DNA of 64,000 bases from Ga0077536 sp943370145 (GCA_943370145.1 CALRPY020000011.1:1-64000), one strand, 5' to 3'. Counted from the first letter of the stretch, positions 34,582-43,986 are shown. Notes: generated by a model not told the origin, from the sequence alone. Numbers and translations: made by a program.

Positions 34582-37288
34582 CGTCCTCTTCTTCGAAGAG
34601 CCCCAGTTGCTGCATGTAGACCTTGTTCAGCCTGTAGGGAACGGACGTAGATTCCGTCTCAGCATACTCGGGGAAGACAAGGCTGACGGCTACCAGCAGG
34701 TCCGGCTCGATTGATGCCACATCCAACATCCGCTTCTCTGCCTTCGAGTCAGCCTTCGCCCCGGCCGGCTGGATTGCGTGGATGGTGAGCAGGGGCCGGG
34801 CCCTGAAGCCCCGGTAGGCGCTGCCCGGTACCGTCTCCTTGTCGCTGTTCTCCCCGCGCCACTCACTCTCTGCCTGGGCAATCTGCTCGTCCGTCAGGCC
34901 AACTTTCTCGTCGGCAATCTCGCCGACGCGCTGCTTGTTGACTTTCAGGTATGACGCCGACGAACTTGACGGCTTCTCGAACCGCCGCCTGCGTCTCCTG
35001 ATATGAGCAACCTTGCCGTCCGGTCCGGAAAATTCAATCTCTAGCGACTGATCGCCTTTTCCCTGGGGAAGGCACACGTCCCAGTGGCTGAGCTTCTCCA
35101 AATTGTTGTCGCGTATGAAAGAAATGATTGGCCGCTCGCCGGTTTTCTGGTCAGGGATGAAGACCCCATTCAGGGGCGGGATCTGCATCTGCCCGAGGAA
35201 ATCAGCCACCTTGGTGGCGGGTACGTTCCGCCAGAAATACCGGCCGCCATCCTCTCCACGTCCACTGAGCCGCTCCGCGTTACCCAGCGAAGACAGGAAG
35301 GCTGACGCAACCGCTGCATTTGCCAGGTTGGCGTCCCTCGACTTCGGCAGGAAGGGGGTTTCCGTGGCGCGCAGGCTGAAGGACAGACTCATATCGACCT
35401 CTGATGAGTTTCGCATCTTGTTCGCGGCCGTGACGAGCAATGCGCCCGGATGCGACTTGACCCGCATGCCGAACTGACTGGGCTTCAACTTGTTTGCGTG
35501 CATGCGCCTGATATCGACCCGCAGCTCAGTAACCACCTCCGCGATGTGCGCAAACCAATCCTGGGCGTCCGGCGTCATCCAGATTCGGCAGAGGTCCGCG
35601 TACCGTGGCCGGTATCCAAACCAGCGGCCCATCTGCAGCAGCGTGTCGTAGGCCTTCGAGTTCCGGTGGAAGTAGCTGACACAGAGTCCTTCGAGGGTCA
35701 TGCCCCGCGACAGTGTCTGCCCTCCAATCGCAATAACACGGCGTCCCTTGTCGTTGTTCCTGTAGGTTCGGTAGTTTAGTCGCTCGTCCTGACCCGCTCG
35801 CTGGTTGATCGTCAGTACCTTTACTGACGCCGTGGAGTCGTACAACGCCTTGCGCACGTCGTTCCAGCCTGACCCGCAATCCGTGTAGTGCTCTTCGAAT
35901 AGCTCATGGAGCCACACGAGGCTGGGCCGGCGGTTCCACAGGTCATCGTCCGCCGCATACTGCTTGATATCTTCTATCAGCTCATACCGGAAGTTCTTCA
36001 CGACATCCGAAATTCGCTGCTGCACGTCCGTGAACCGGGACACGTTTACGAGCATCGACCGGTGTCTGAGGGGCTCGCCGCGCAGGTCACGGATCGTGCA
36101 GGAGAGCAGGAAAATCCCTATCGCGTCCCTGAGTGACTCCGGCAACTCATGGATTTCCAGTTCCTTTTTGTGCTTCTCTGGAAAAATTGCGGCTGCATCG
36201 TCGATGTCCACAAGCTGCCTGTCGTGGCCGCCACCTTCGAGAAAGATGGATGTCGCACCGATGTAGCTCGTCGGAGCATTGAGGCTATACACGAAATTCT
36301 TCGGGAACAGGTCCTGCGCCTCTGGATTGATGAAGACGTTGGCGAAGGGTGTTGCCGTATAGGCTACGTATGAAGCCTGATGAAACCTGTCCAGCACCTC
36401 ACGGATCAGCCGGTTGATAGTCGCAGGATTATCGTCTCGCCGCGCATTGACCGAGGCGTTGTCTGCCTCGTCATCCACCAGCAGCAACGGAATCCTGAGT
36501 CGATCGGCCCCTGAAGGGGTCTGCGACTTCAGGTAGGAGATGAGGTTGTCCAGTGCGGATTTGTTTTTCTTCATCACCAGAAGAACCGGCTCGTTGATGT
36601 TCTCGAGGGGAATGCCTCCGAGGGCTGCGCGGTTGGTGGTCAGGAAGTCCGACTCGGTTGAAGTGAGCACGTTTGGGATCTTGGTCCGAAACCGGCCCGC
36701 GCCGAACCGCTGTCCGCCGGTGTTCCGGTTCAAAAGGTCTCGGCTGTCCGCTCCGACGAATCCTTCATCCAGGCGCTCCTGCGTCTGGGATCGCAGGTCT
36801 TCGATGGTCCCCGTCAGTAGCACGATAAACCTGTATCCAGAATCGCCAGCCTTGCAGATGAGGCCGCAGTAACTGGCCGTTTTGCCGGACTGGACATCGC
36901 CCATGACCAGTCCGTGGATCCGCCAGCGGTTCGGTGATGAGGGGTTGCCACACTCGGTCAAGATATTGTCTGTGTCCTCATCCAGGGTGCGGATTACTGG
37001 TGCAGGAAAGTTGTCCGACCTGAGTTGCTGGACGTAGGAGTCCCAGTATGTCCAGTTCGTAGAAGCCTTGATGTCTTCGACCCAAGGTACGCTCTCGCCG
37101 TCGGTCAGACCTTCCCCGGCGTCCACAACGATGCCAATGGAGGACTCTAGTTGCTTGCGGATGGAGTCGAAGTTTGCTTCCCGTGTCTGTGGCAGTACCG
37201 CGAGCGTCGCCATGACTTCGTCAAGAACTTCGTCGGTAAGGGTGCGGTTGCCCACAAGGCCAACCGCAATCAGAAAGGGATCGCTCAC
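34562..37288 (-). CDS. Z1-domain superfamily ATPase/helicase-like protein
   Basis: The 908-residue product has a P-loop GDVQSGKTA (130-138), a Walker B-like LLVDDEADNAS (about 270-280), and YTATPFANVFIN. Later come the Z1 hallmarks IAIGGQTLSRGMTLEGLCVS and QMGRWFGYRPRYADLCRI. Z1 proteins (PF10593) resemble superfamily 2 ATPases and are predicted DNA translocases or remodelers in restriction-type systems. It starts with a GTG overlapping the GHKL gene stop (GTGA). It ends in an unusual run of aspartates (EEEDDDDDDD), which may act as a DNA mimic or contact surface. Confidence 0.87.
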   Translation of the reverse strand: MSDPFLIAVGLVGNRTLTDEVLDEVMATLAVLPQTREANFDSIRKQLESSIGIVVDAGEGLTDGESVPWVEDIKASTNWTYWDSYVQQLRSDNFPAPVIRTLDEDTDNILTECGNPSSPNRWRIHGLVMGDVQSGKTASYCGLICKAGDSGYRFIVLLTGTIEDLRSQTQERLDEGFVGADSRDLLNRNTGGQRFGAGRFRTKIPNVLTSTESDFLTTNRAALGGIPLENINEPVLLVMKKNKSALDNLISYLKSQTPSGADRLRIPLLLVDDEADNASVNARRDDNPATINRLIREVLDRFHQASYVAYTATPFANVFINPEAQDLFPKNFVYSLNAPTSYIGATSIFLEGGGHDRQLVDIDDAAAIFPEKHKKELEIHELPESLRDAIGIFLLSCTIRDLRGEPLRHRSMLVNVSRFTDVQQRISDVVKNFRYELIEDIKQYAADDDLWNRRPSLVWLHELFEEHYTDCGSGWNDVRKALYDSTASVKVLTINQRAGQDERLNYRTYRNNDKGRRVIAIGGQTLSRGMTLEGLCVSYFHRNSKAYDTLLQMGRWFGYRPRYADLCRIWMTPDAQDWFAHIAEVVTELRVDIRRMHANKLKPSQFGMRVKSHPGALLVTAANKMRNSSEVDMSLSFSLRATETPFLPKSRDANLANAAVASAFLSSLGNAERLSGRGEDGGRYFWRNVPATKVADFLGQMQIPPLNGVFIPDQKTGERPIISFIRDNNLEKLSHWDVCLPQGKGDQSLEIEFSGPDGKVAHIRRRRRRFEKPSSSSASYLKVNKQRVGEIADEKVGLTDEQIAQAESEWRGENSDKETVPGSAYRGFRARPLLTIHAIQPAGAKADSKAEKRMLDVASIEPDLLVAVSLVFPEYAETESTSVPYRLNKVYMQQLGLFEEEDDDDDDD

Positions 37289-38736
37289 CGTTCCACTTCC
37301 TCCTTAATAAGATGGTGTAGCTCTGGGTGCCTGCACATAGGGTCGATTTCTAGTATCCGACCAATTCCTAGACCTGTTGCCTTTATCAGGCTATCCGTCA
37401 GTTCTACCAACTCCTTGAGTAACTCGTCCCCAGTATTAGCCGGACAGTCGGCGCACATGTCGGCATATATCCCTTGGTACGGAATGGCAGAGCTTAGGAC
37501 GTCCAAGATCATTTGAAGATGACGTTGCTCATCATCCCCGAAGGACTCGGACAACTTCAGGATCAAAGGGTGGTCTCTGTTGACCTGGTAGCGGACGGCT
37601 CCCGGCCCCAGTTCGATTCGGAGCCACACCGGAACATAGTCCCTTGCGGAATTTGTGATCCGTCCGCCATAGGTCACCGTGCGCCTGCTGCTATTGGCAA
37701 AGTGCGGGATCAGCTCCTTCAGTCGACTGCGGATCGGGTCCGGTGGATGGGCCGCGGACTTCTTGATGTCCAGTGCCCAGAGGTCATCGAAGGTGTTGGG
37801 TATGTCCACCTGGACCCTGGTCAGCTTGAAGAACTCTTCCTTCGGAACCAAGCCGAACCATGTTCCCCAGATGACGAGACGACGGCCGCGGTAGACATAA
37901 AATCCCTGGGTTCCTCGAAGTCCTTCCCGCCCTCCGGCAGTCTCGATCTCTTCGGCCGTAAGGTTGCTCACGGGAGGCAGGACAAATGGCCGGACGCACA
38001 CATTGCCTCGCTCATGCTTGATTGTCTGCCCCTCCAGTTCCTGCCGTAGTTTTCTACCACCGAGGAACGGATCACGTGGCGGTAACGGCCGGCTGTTTAC
38101 AGTGATCAAGACCGCTGGATGCTTCCCTTCGCTCTGAGTAAATCGGTGGAAAACCAGCGCCAGATGCTCTAGCAGGGGTGCCATCTTGGTGGTCATCTCG
38201 CGCTGGGGGTCCCGGGCTCCCGCAGTGAGGCGGTCGAGCACCTGCCAGATGACTAGGGTGCCCGAGACCTGCGATGCCAGCCGGTCGTAAAGAGGGAGTC
38301 TGGTGAGGTCTGCGCCAGAAGGAACAACGACTACCCACTTGCAGGCGGCCTGAACCACATCCAGATCCCAGCGTCGTGCGCCGATGATTCCGTCCTTGTT
38401 GCTGACCACCGTCAGCTGTCGGCACTGGGACAGCGATGCGGTCTTTAGTCCGAGTCCGAAGCGCCCAAGGTCCGTAGATTCCCGATGATCAGAGGGATTT
38501 CCGCTGCCGTGCCGCATGGCATCCGTCAGCTCGCTGGGGCTCATCCCGTGGCCGTCATCCAGAATTGCCACGAATGGTGTCTCCGAAGCATCGTACTTGA
38601 CGTGAATGGCTGTGGCCCCGGCAGACAGGCTGTTATCAATGATGTCGGCAACGGCTGCCTCGGCAGAATAGCCCACCGCACGCATGGACTCGATAAGTGA
38701 TACCGGGTCAGGAATTACCTCTAGCGTCTCGATCAC
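37285..38736 (-). CDS. GHKL ATPase, MORC/HSP90/MutL-like
   Basis: The 483-residue product has the complete Bergerat fold: N box AVADIIDNSLSAGA (29-42), G1 box ILDDGHGM (58-65), and G2 box DLGRFGLGLKTASLSQC (89-105), followed by the transducer-like region. Residues 250-483 show no nuclease motif. This class was described by Iyer, Abhiman and Aravind (2008) as MutL/MORC-like ATPases in restriction-type operons with Z1, PD-(D/E)XK, AIPR, Dcm and Vsr genes, the same set as here. It heads the overlapping four-gene operon. Likely role: ATP-driven clamp that loads or licenses the nuclease components. Confidence 0.87.
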   Translation of the reverse strand: MIETLEVIPDPVSLIESMRAVGYSAEAAVADIIDNSLSAGATAIHVKYDASETPFVAILDDGHGMSPSELTDAMRHGSGNPSDHRESTDLGRFGLGLKTASLSQCRQLTVVSNKDGIIGARRWDLDVVQAACKWVVVVPSGADLTRLPLYDRLASQVSGTLVIWQVLDRLTAGARDPQREMTTKMAPLLEHLALVFHRFTQSEGKHPAVLITVNSRPLPPRDPFLGGRKLRQELEGQTIKHERGNVCVRPFVLPPVSNLTAEEIETAGGREGLRGTQGFYVYRGRRLVIWGTWFGLVPKEEFFKLTRVQVDIPNTFDDLWALDIKKSAAHPPDPIRSRLKELIPHFANSSRRTVTYGGRITNSARDYVPVWLRIELGPGAVRYQVNRDHPLILKLSESFGDDEQRHLQMILDVLSSAIPYQGIYADMCADCPANTGDELLKELVELTDSLIKATGLGIGRILEIDPMCRHPELHHLIKEEVER

Positions 38737-39663
38737 TCAACGCTCCTGCGATAGGTCTGCCTCGCCTTCCTCTCGCCTGCGACGGGTACGTTCGCACGCT
38801 CGGCGCCAATGATTGCCAGGCACATGTGAAGGGCTATCACCCCTGGAATCACCCGGCCGAGGCTGGGCAGCACAGCGCGAAGGAGCGGGCTCGCAATATC
38901 TGAACATGCCTTGCTAAAAAGAACGTGAAGAAGCGACATTTTTCTATGGACTCTTCGAGGTCCTGATGCAACGTAATTCGCGACGTGAATTCATTGACGA
39001 TTCGAAATCCTAGGCGGTCCTCCTTGCCGAGTCCAGACGACCAGGTCGCGCATGCCTTCCTCCATTTGAGGTATCCCTAGCCTGCTGGGAGCGATGTGGT
39101 ATACCACTCGAATCAAGGCAGCCAGTGCGCCAGCTCTGGCTGGCGTTGCACGATAATCTCATTCGTGCGTCGTGCAGAGCATGAGTCGAAATGGCAATTA
39201 CTGGGAAAACGCGGTGGAAGTGAGTTTCTTCGCGAACTTCTAGGCCTGAGAGTGGTTCGGTCGTGTTAAGTGTGATGTCCCACGGTGTCGGCATGAGTAC
39301 CGTTCTCGCATGGGATCAGTGGTATTGCTCTCCACCTGCTGGTGGACCTGAAGCAAGCGGGATGTCCCCACTTGAGCTTGAGGTCCTCGAACTTTGGTAG
39401 GGCTTGGTTACCTGGCAACATGCAATTGCACTTCCCCAAATTGCCCGATTACCGAGGGCCTCCCGAATTCCGCGTGCCAGATCAGTTCTGCACCGCAGGG
39501 ATTGCGCGCCGCTGCTTTGCACGGCGGGGTGCCTGTCACCGACAGTTCTACCCGGTCAGCAAGACGGCTCGGGGTGGGTCATGGAGCGCCAGCCGGCGCA
39601 CTGCATATGCAAGTTGGCGAGTTTAAAGTTGTACATCCAGGAACCCCGGAATGGAGGTATTCG
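38737..39663. other. Intergenic region between the two defence gene groups
   Basis: About 930 bp hold no reading frame I can support. The promoter of the minus-strand ATPase operon should lie near 38740-38900, and that of the plus-strand DUF3883 gene further right. Composition is less GC-rich than the transfer operon. Frames that cross the region lack ribosome sites and motifs. Confidence 0.4.
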
Positions 39664-40617
39664 ATGGCATCAAGATGGTGGTTACTGTTTGAGAAGTCAG
39701 ATGAGACGCGAATCTCTAAGGGGATCGATGCCTACCAGGATGAGACTGGGCGGATCTACCGCTACGACAGCATGGTGCCCAACCACAAAAACCTGCAGAA
39801 AGGCGACGGCGTCATCATCCGCAAGGAAAACGAGATCGTGGGCACGGGATTCATCAACTCCATCACGGCCAGCGATTCGATCAAGACGCACCGGCGATGT
39901 CCGAAGTGCAGCAGCACCGACGTGCGAGAGCGGGCGACGCTGACTCCAAAGTGGAAGTGCGGCAAGTGCGCTGCCGAGTTTCCAGAGCCGAAGGAGACTC
40001 GGACGGCGGTTCGGTCCTACGTCGCCTCGATCGGCAGCTTCCAGGGCCTCGCGATTCCCCCGTCTGTACAGCGGGTGAAGGCCTGCTGCGTCGGCGGCAA
40101 CGGTGAGAAGTCGCAACTCTCCATGATTGAACTCGACCCTGAACCGCTGGCGGAAGTCTTGGGCGGCCGTATGCCCGAGGGGCCTGCGGATAGCCCGCCG
40201 CCCGCCCGGCCCGGCGGACAGGGCTTTGGGCTCACGGTGGAACAGCGGCGGGCAGTTGAACTGCGCGCGATGGCGGTGGCTGCTGAGCTATATGCTCGAG
40301 AGGGGTGGACGACGGAGGACACGTCGAGCAACAACCCGTTCGACCTCCTCGCGACGCGTGGCGATGAACGATGGTTCGTTGAGGTCAAAGGGACTACCGG
40401 TCCCGGCGAAACCGTTGTCCTGACGCGCGGGGAGGTTGAGCACGCGAAGTCACACGGTGAGAAGACGGCCCTCGTCGTCGTGACGGGTATCGTTCTTGAG
40501 CAGGTCAGCGGCCTCTGGTGCGGCGTGAGCGGCCGGGTCGCCAAGCATCTTCGCCCTTGGTCGCCCGAGCCGGAGAGACTCACGGCGACGGAGTACCGCT
40601 ACAGCGTCCCGGGGTAA
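39664..40617 (+). CDS. Zinc-ribbon and DUF3883 domain protein
   Basis: The 317-residue product starts at ATG with GGAGG 8 bp before. N-terminal part (WWLLFEKSDETRISKGIDAY, then NHKNLQKGDGVIIRKENEIV) looks like a small barrel reminiscent of EVE/PUA readers. A zinc ribbon follows, CPKCSSTDVRE...WKCGKCAAEF, about residues 79-104. The C-terminal part has NPFDLLATRGDERWFVEVKG and LTRGEVEHAKSHGEKTALVV, the DUF3883 (NO VEIN C-terminal) domain with a D...ExK arrangement like a PD-(D/E)XK nuclease. It lies opposite in direction to all surrounding defence genes. Possible role: recognition and cleavage of modified or foreign DNA, by inference. Confidence 0.75.
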   Translation: MASRWWLLFEKSDETRISKGIDAYQDETGRIYRYDSMVPNHKNLQKGDGVIIRKENEIVGTGFINSITASDSIKTHRRCPKCSSTDVRERATLTPKWKCGKCAAEFPEPKETRTAVRSYVASIGSFQGLAIPPSVQRVKACCVGGNGEKSQLSMIELDPEPLAEVLGGRMPEGPADSPPPARPGGQGFGLTVEQRRAVELRAMAVAAELYAREGWTTEDTSSNNPFDLLATRGDERWFVEVKGTTGPGETVVLTRGEVEHAKSHGEKTALVVVTGIVLEQVSGLWCGVSGRVAKHLRPWSPEPERLTATEYRYSVPG

Positions 40618-40969
40618 TCGCGTCGATGCGCACGAGAAGGGGGGCGGATTCGGGCAGTGGGCCAGTCGATCACAGTGAGGAGAACGGCCGTCCCGCTTGC
40701 CAAGAACATGGCTTCGTTGACGCTGCCGTCGAAAGTCTTGGCAGCGCGAGCTAGTGCGATGCGGCCTCCGCGCCAGCAGCGTCGAGCCTGTCCAAAAAAG
40801 CGCTGATTGAGCGTGTCCGGGGCAGCGAACTCAGCTACCGCTTAGGTTGCCCGCCCTGCCGCGACAAGCCCGCCTATGCGGACAACTGCAGCCCCGTAAT
40901 TCGTTATGCAAAAGAAATTTGTGTGAATGTGACAGATGCCCGAACTCCCTTCATTGCCCTAAGCGACCG
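40618..40969. other. Gene-free gap between convergent genes
   Basis: About 350 bp separate the plus-strand DUF3883 gene and the minus-strand EcoRII-like gene, which converge. I see no coding frame. A bidirectional terminator would be expected, but no strong hairpin with a T tract stands out. Confidence 0.4.
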
Positions 40970-42226
40970 TTACTGCGCTAATTGCATCGTCAGGGAATAA
41001 GGGGCCAGTTGACTCTGCCTCTGCAAGGCCAGCTGGGAAAAGGCGCGCACATCGAGTAGCCAACCGCGCTGCGCTTCGCTGTAAGTTTCATGCAATGCGC
41101 GGGGCACGACCAGCTGCAATCGCTTGGACTGCATCTCGGTCGTCTGGTTGGTGCTAATAGCTGTCTCCATCGTGAGCAGATGCTTCTCCTGGATCCGATC
41201 TGCTTCTGCTAAAACCTGACGCCACCGCTCCTTGCAGGTGCTTTTGACAGCCAGCATCGTCAGTTGCATCGGATTGAAACCAGTGTCGTGGTATTCCCGC
41301 TGTCCCGGTAGTAGGAAGTCAGGTTTTGATTTGTTTTCTGTGATGGCAGCGCGCTTGTAGCGGATAGCCAGTAAGTCGAAGACCATCGCGATGTGGTTCT
41401 CGAGCGCCAGACCTACCCGACTCTTGCGGCGGTTCTGAACGGACAGCGAGAACAATAGAAAGTCGTCAACATTCTCAGCAGAGAAGCCTTCGGATAGTCG
41501 CTCACTAATTAGGTATCGCTCTAGTGTCCTGAACAGGGTCTCTTCGCGCTCCATCCATGCCATAAGTGCGGCATCGGGATCCACGCGCGGATCTACGTCG
41601 TCCAGCGTCTCTCGGGCGAATGCCGAAAACGCAGCTGTCTTTGGGAAGCTTCCGTTGAAACGAGAGAGCATAACATCCAGGTATGTGTCCGCCCGCGGCT
41701 CAACAACAATGCCAATACTTTCTAGAATAAATGTTGCCGCGAATCCGACCCGGTCCTGCTCGTTCTCCAGGCCGGCCCGGACGGAAAACTGTGGGTAGTC
41801 ATCGTCCGAGAAGCCAAACAACCATTCAATCTGGCTGGCTGCACTGGATCCGTTCTCCGCAATTATGACTAGCAGCCCCCCGTCACGCCGCTTGGCGATA
41901 AGCAAGAGATCGTTCTCTCCCGCCAGTTGGGATACTTGAGTGGTCGGAAAATAGAACCGGTATTCGGCTGAGCGATGCGGCTGATTTTCGCGACTGTCAT
42001 AAAGTGTGAGGAATGCGTGCTCCACGACTGGCTCATCGTCCTCGTCATTGAGATATATGAAGCGCGTTTCCAGCCGGGTGGCCTCCGTCGGTCGGCCCAT
42101 AAAAGCCAGCATGGACTTTGTAGCGTTGTATTCGTGCTGGTTCGAGCGCGTTTCATCGGCCTCCACGGCCGAAAGCCGCTTGATAGCGACGCCTTCGAAA
42201 TACTCCGATAAATAGCCGCGTTTCAT
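40970..42226 (-). CDS. EcoRII-like type II restriction endonuclease
   Basis: The 418-residue product compares with about 404 for EcoRII. The C-terminal catalytic domain is recognisable: LENHIAMVFD (Glu near 276), NKSKPDFLLPGQREYH (Asp near 303), and MLAVKSTCKERWRQVLAEAD (Lys near 328 and 332). These match the PD-(D/E)XK active site and KxxCK pattern of EcoRII. The N-terminal part would be the effector domain that binds a second site (type IIE). Start is fixed by the ATGA overlap with vsr. A CCWGG-like target is suggested by the Dcm-type methylase and Vsr beside it, not proven. Confidence 0.85.
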   Translation of the reverse strand: MKRGYLSEYFEGVAIKRLSAVEADETRSNQHEYNATKSMLAFMGRPTEATRLETRFIYLNDEDDEPVVEHAFLTLYDSRENQPHRSAEYRFYFPTTQVSQLAGENDLLLIAKRRDGGLLVIIAENGSSAASQIEWLFGFSDDDYPQFSVRAGLENEQDRVGFAATFILESIGIVVEPRADTYLDVMLSRFNGSFPKTAAFSAFARETLDDVDPRVDPDAALMAWMEREETLFRTLERYLISERLSEGFSAENVDDFLLFSLSVQNRRKSRVGLALENHIAMVFDLLAIRYKRAAITENKSKPDFLLPGQREYHDTGFNPMQLTMLAVKSTCKERWRQVLAEADRIQEKHLLTMETAISTNQTTEMQSKRLQLVVPRALHETYSEAQRGWLLDVRAFSQLALQRQSQLAPYSLTMQLAQ

Positions 42227-42669
42227 TCCGTGATCTCGACACTGGCCGAAGCGCCTAAAAGCCAATCTGCCAACCGTTCGGCAACGGCGTCAACGCTGGG
42301 CTGCTTTCCGCGCAGCGCGCACTCCCACACGGTGGCGACCCGCCATCCTTCCCCGGCTAGTGCGGCTGTGTGTTTCACGTCGTTTGCCCGGTTTCGCCGA
42401 ATCTTAGCAAGCCAGAACTCCGGGCGCGTTTGGGGTTCCTTAAACAATCGGCAATCGTGCCCGTGCCAGAAACAGCCATGGATAAATACCACCGCCCGGT
42501 ACCGCGGGAGCACGATGTCAGGGTGTCCAGCCAACTTTCTGTCGTGCAGGCGATAACGGAAACCGAGGGAGTGAAGTGCCCGACGGACTAGGATTTCCGG
42601 TTTCGTATCCTTTGATCGTATGCCGGACATCATCCGGCTCCGAACTTCAGGCGAAACCACGTCAACCAT
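42223..42669 (-). CDS. vsr: Very-short-patch repair endonuclease Vsr
   Basis: The 148-residue product matches the family length (about 140-155). Signature motifs are MSGIRSKDTKPEILVRRALH, HPDIVLPRYRAVVFIHGCFW and HGHDCRLFKEPQTRPEFW, the last two including the catalytic Asp and the zinc-binding His/Cys. Vsr nicks T:G mismatches created by deamination of 5-methylcytosine and so protects methylated sites from mutation. It lies 6 bp after the methylase gene and overlaps the EcoRII-like gene, so all three are one operon. Confidence 0.95.
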   Translation of the reverse strand: MVDVVSPEVRSRMMSGIRSKDTKPEILVRRALHSLGFRYRLHDRKLAGHPDIVLPRYRAVVFIHGCFWHGHDCRLFKEPQTRPEFWLAKIRRNRANDVKHTAALAGEGWRVATVWECALRGKQPSVDAVAERLADWLLGASASVEITE

Positions 42670-42675
42670 GACTGC

Positions 42676-43986
42676 TTACGCAGCTACTATCTTTAGCCGA
42701 GGCTGGATTAATCCACCACCCTCTCGAGCTTTCAGGTCAGCGATGCGCGGGGCCATGATTCGAGCGACTGCCTCCATCACGTCCACGACCACGCTGTTGC
42801 CGAATTGCTTGTACGCCTGGGTGTCGCTAACGACTATCTCGAAGTTGTCGGGGAATCCCATCAAACGAGCGCACTCGCGTGGCGTCAGGCGCCGCGGGCG
42901 CTCGTCCGTGCCGCAGTGAATCAGAATCTCGCTCCCGTCCTTGTAATAACGGGCCGATAAGGTTCGCGTATACCGGTCCACTCCGGGGCGCACCAGCCCG
43001 AAGCCAAAGCCGTTACCTGCCGCTTGGTGTTTAGCCGCATAGTTCTGCAGGTAGGTCCAAAGTCTAGGGGTCAGCACGTACTTGGGGTTGACCTTCGCCA
43101 ATGGTTCCATGGTGTAGTGCTTCTCAGGCGTCTCACTGCCATCCTCTGGATGCAGAATGCTCGCAATATCCGGCCCCTGTTTCGGCAATCGAAGGTCATC
43201 CCATGTGAAATCGCAGTCTTCGCGGAAACCGACGATGAGAATCCGTTCCCGATGTTGAGGAACGAAATGTTTCCCGTCGACCACCTTATGGTGAACCCGA
43301 TAGCCGAGCTTTGATTCCAGCACGTCCTTAATGACGCGGAACGTGTTGCCCTTGTCATGGCTAACTAGGTTTTTCACGTTCTCGAGCAGGAAAGCCTTCG
43401 GGCGCTTGGCGGCAATAATGCGCTCGATGTCGAAAAACAGTGTGCCCTGCGTGGTGCACTCAAATCCGTGCGGACGCCCGAGCGCGTTTTTCTTGCTGAC
43501 ACCAGCGATAGAGAATGGCTGGCATGGGAAACCTGCCAGCAACACATCGTGATCAGGCACCTCATGCGAATCGACCTGCGTGATGTCTCCGACAAACGGG
43601 TGGTCGTGGCCGAAGTTGGCCTGATAGGTCTTCCTCGACCACTCGTTCCATTCGCTGGTGAAGACGCAGCGCCCCCCAGCGCGCTCGAATCCGAGCCGGA
43701 TACCGCCGATGCCTGCGAAAAGGTCGATAAAGGTGAACTCCTTGCCTGGGGCATCATATGGCTTGTTCATCCTAAGGATTTCTCTGAGCGCGGGGACGGC
43801 CATCGAAGGGCAGCGGGTCAGGCCACGCTCCCACCTGGCGATAGTCTTGGGAGTCGTGCCGAGGCGGTCGGCGAGCGCCTGCTGGGTCAGCTGCTCTCGA
43901 GCCTGTCGAAGGAGGGTAAGCGCTTCTGTCTCGGACATGCCCTGAATCTCGCTGGGAAATTTTCCAGCCATTTTGTCCGATATCAT
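42676..43986 (-). CDS. DNA (cytosine-5)-methyltransferase, Dcm/M.EcoRII type with N-terminal HTH
   Basis: The product is about 436 residues. N-terminal helix-turn-helix (ALADRLGTTPKTIARWERGL, residues about 37-56) as in M.EcoRII, where it represses its own gene. Catalytic motifs follow: FAGIGG (90-95), GFPCQPFSIAG with the nucleophile Cys near 155, ENVKNLV, and QHRERILIVG. The target-recognition part is compact. It ends QFGNSVVVDVMEAVARIM. It protects host DNA against the EcoRII-like nuclease. Start uncertain among ATGs at 43986, 43971 and 43938; all keep the HTH. Its own promoter lies just upstream, next to an IS3 relic. Confidence 0.92.
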   Translation of the reverse strand: MISDKMAGKFPSEIQGMSETEALTLLRQAREQLTQQALADRLGTTPKTIARWERGLTRCPSMAVPALREILRMNKPYDAPGKEFTFIDLFAGIGGIRLGFERAGGRCVFTSEWNEWSRKTYQANFGHDHPFVGDITQVDSHEVPDHDVLLAGFPCQPFSIAGVSKKNALGRPHGFECTTQGTLFFDIERIIAAKRPKAFLLENVKNLVSHDKGNTFRVIKDVLESKLGYRVHHKVVDGKHFVPQHRERILIVGFREDCDFTWDDLRLPKQGPDIASILHPEDGSETPEKHYTMEPLAKVNPKYVLTPRLWTYLQNYAAKHQAAGNGFGFGLVRPGVDRYTRTLSARYYKDGSEILIHCGTDERPRRLTPRECARLMGFPDNFEIVVSDTQAYKQFGNSVVVDVMEAVARIMAPRIADLKAREGGGLIQPRLKIVAA

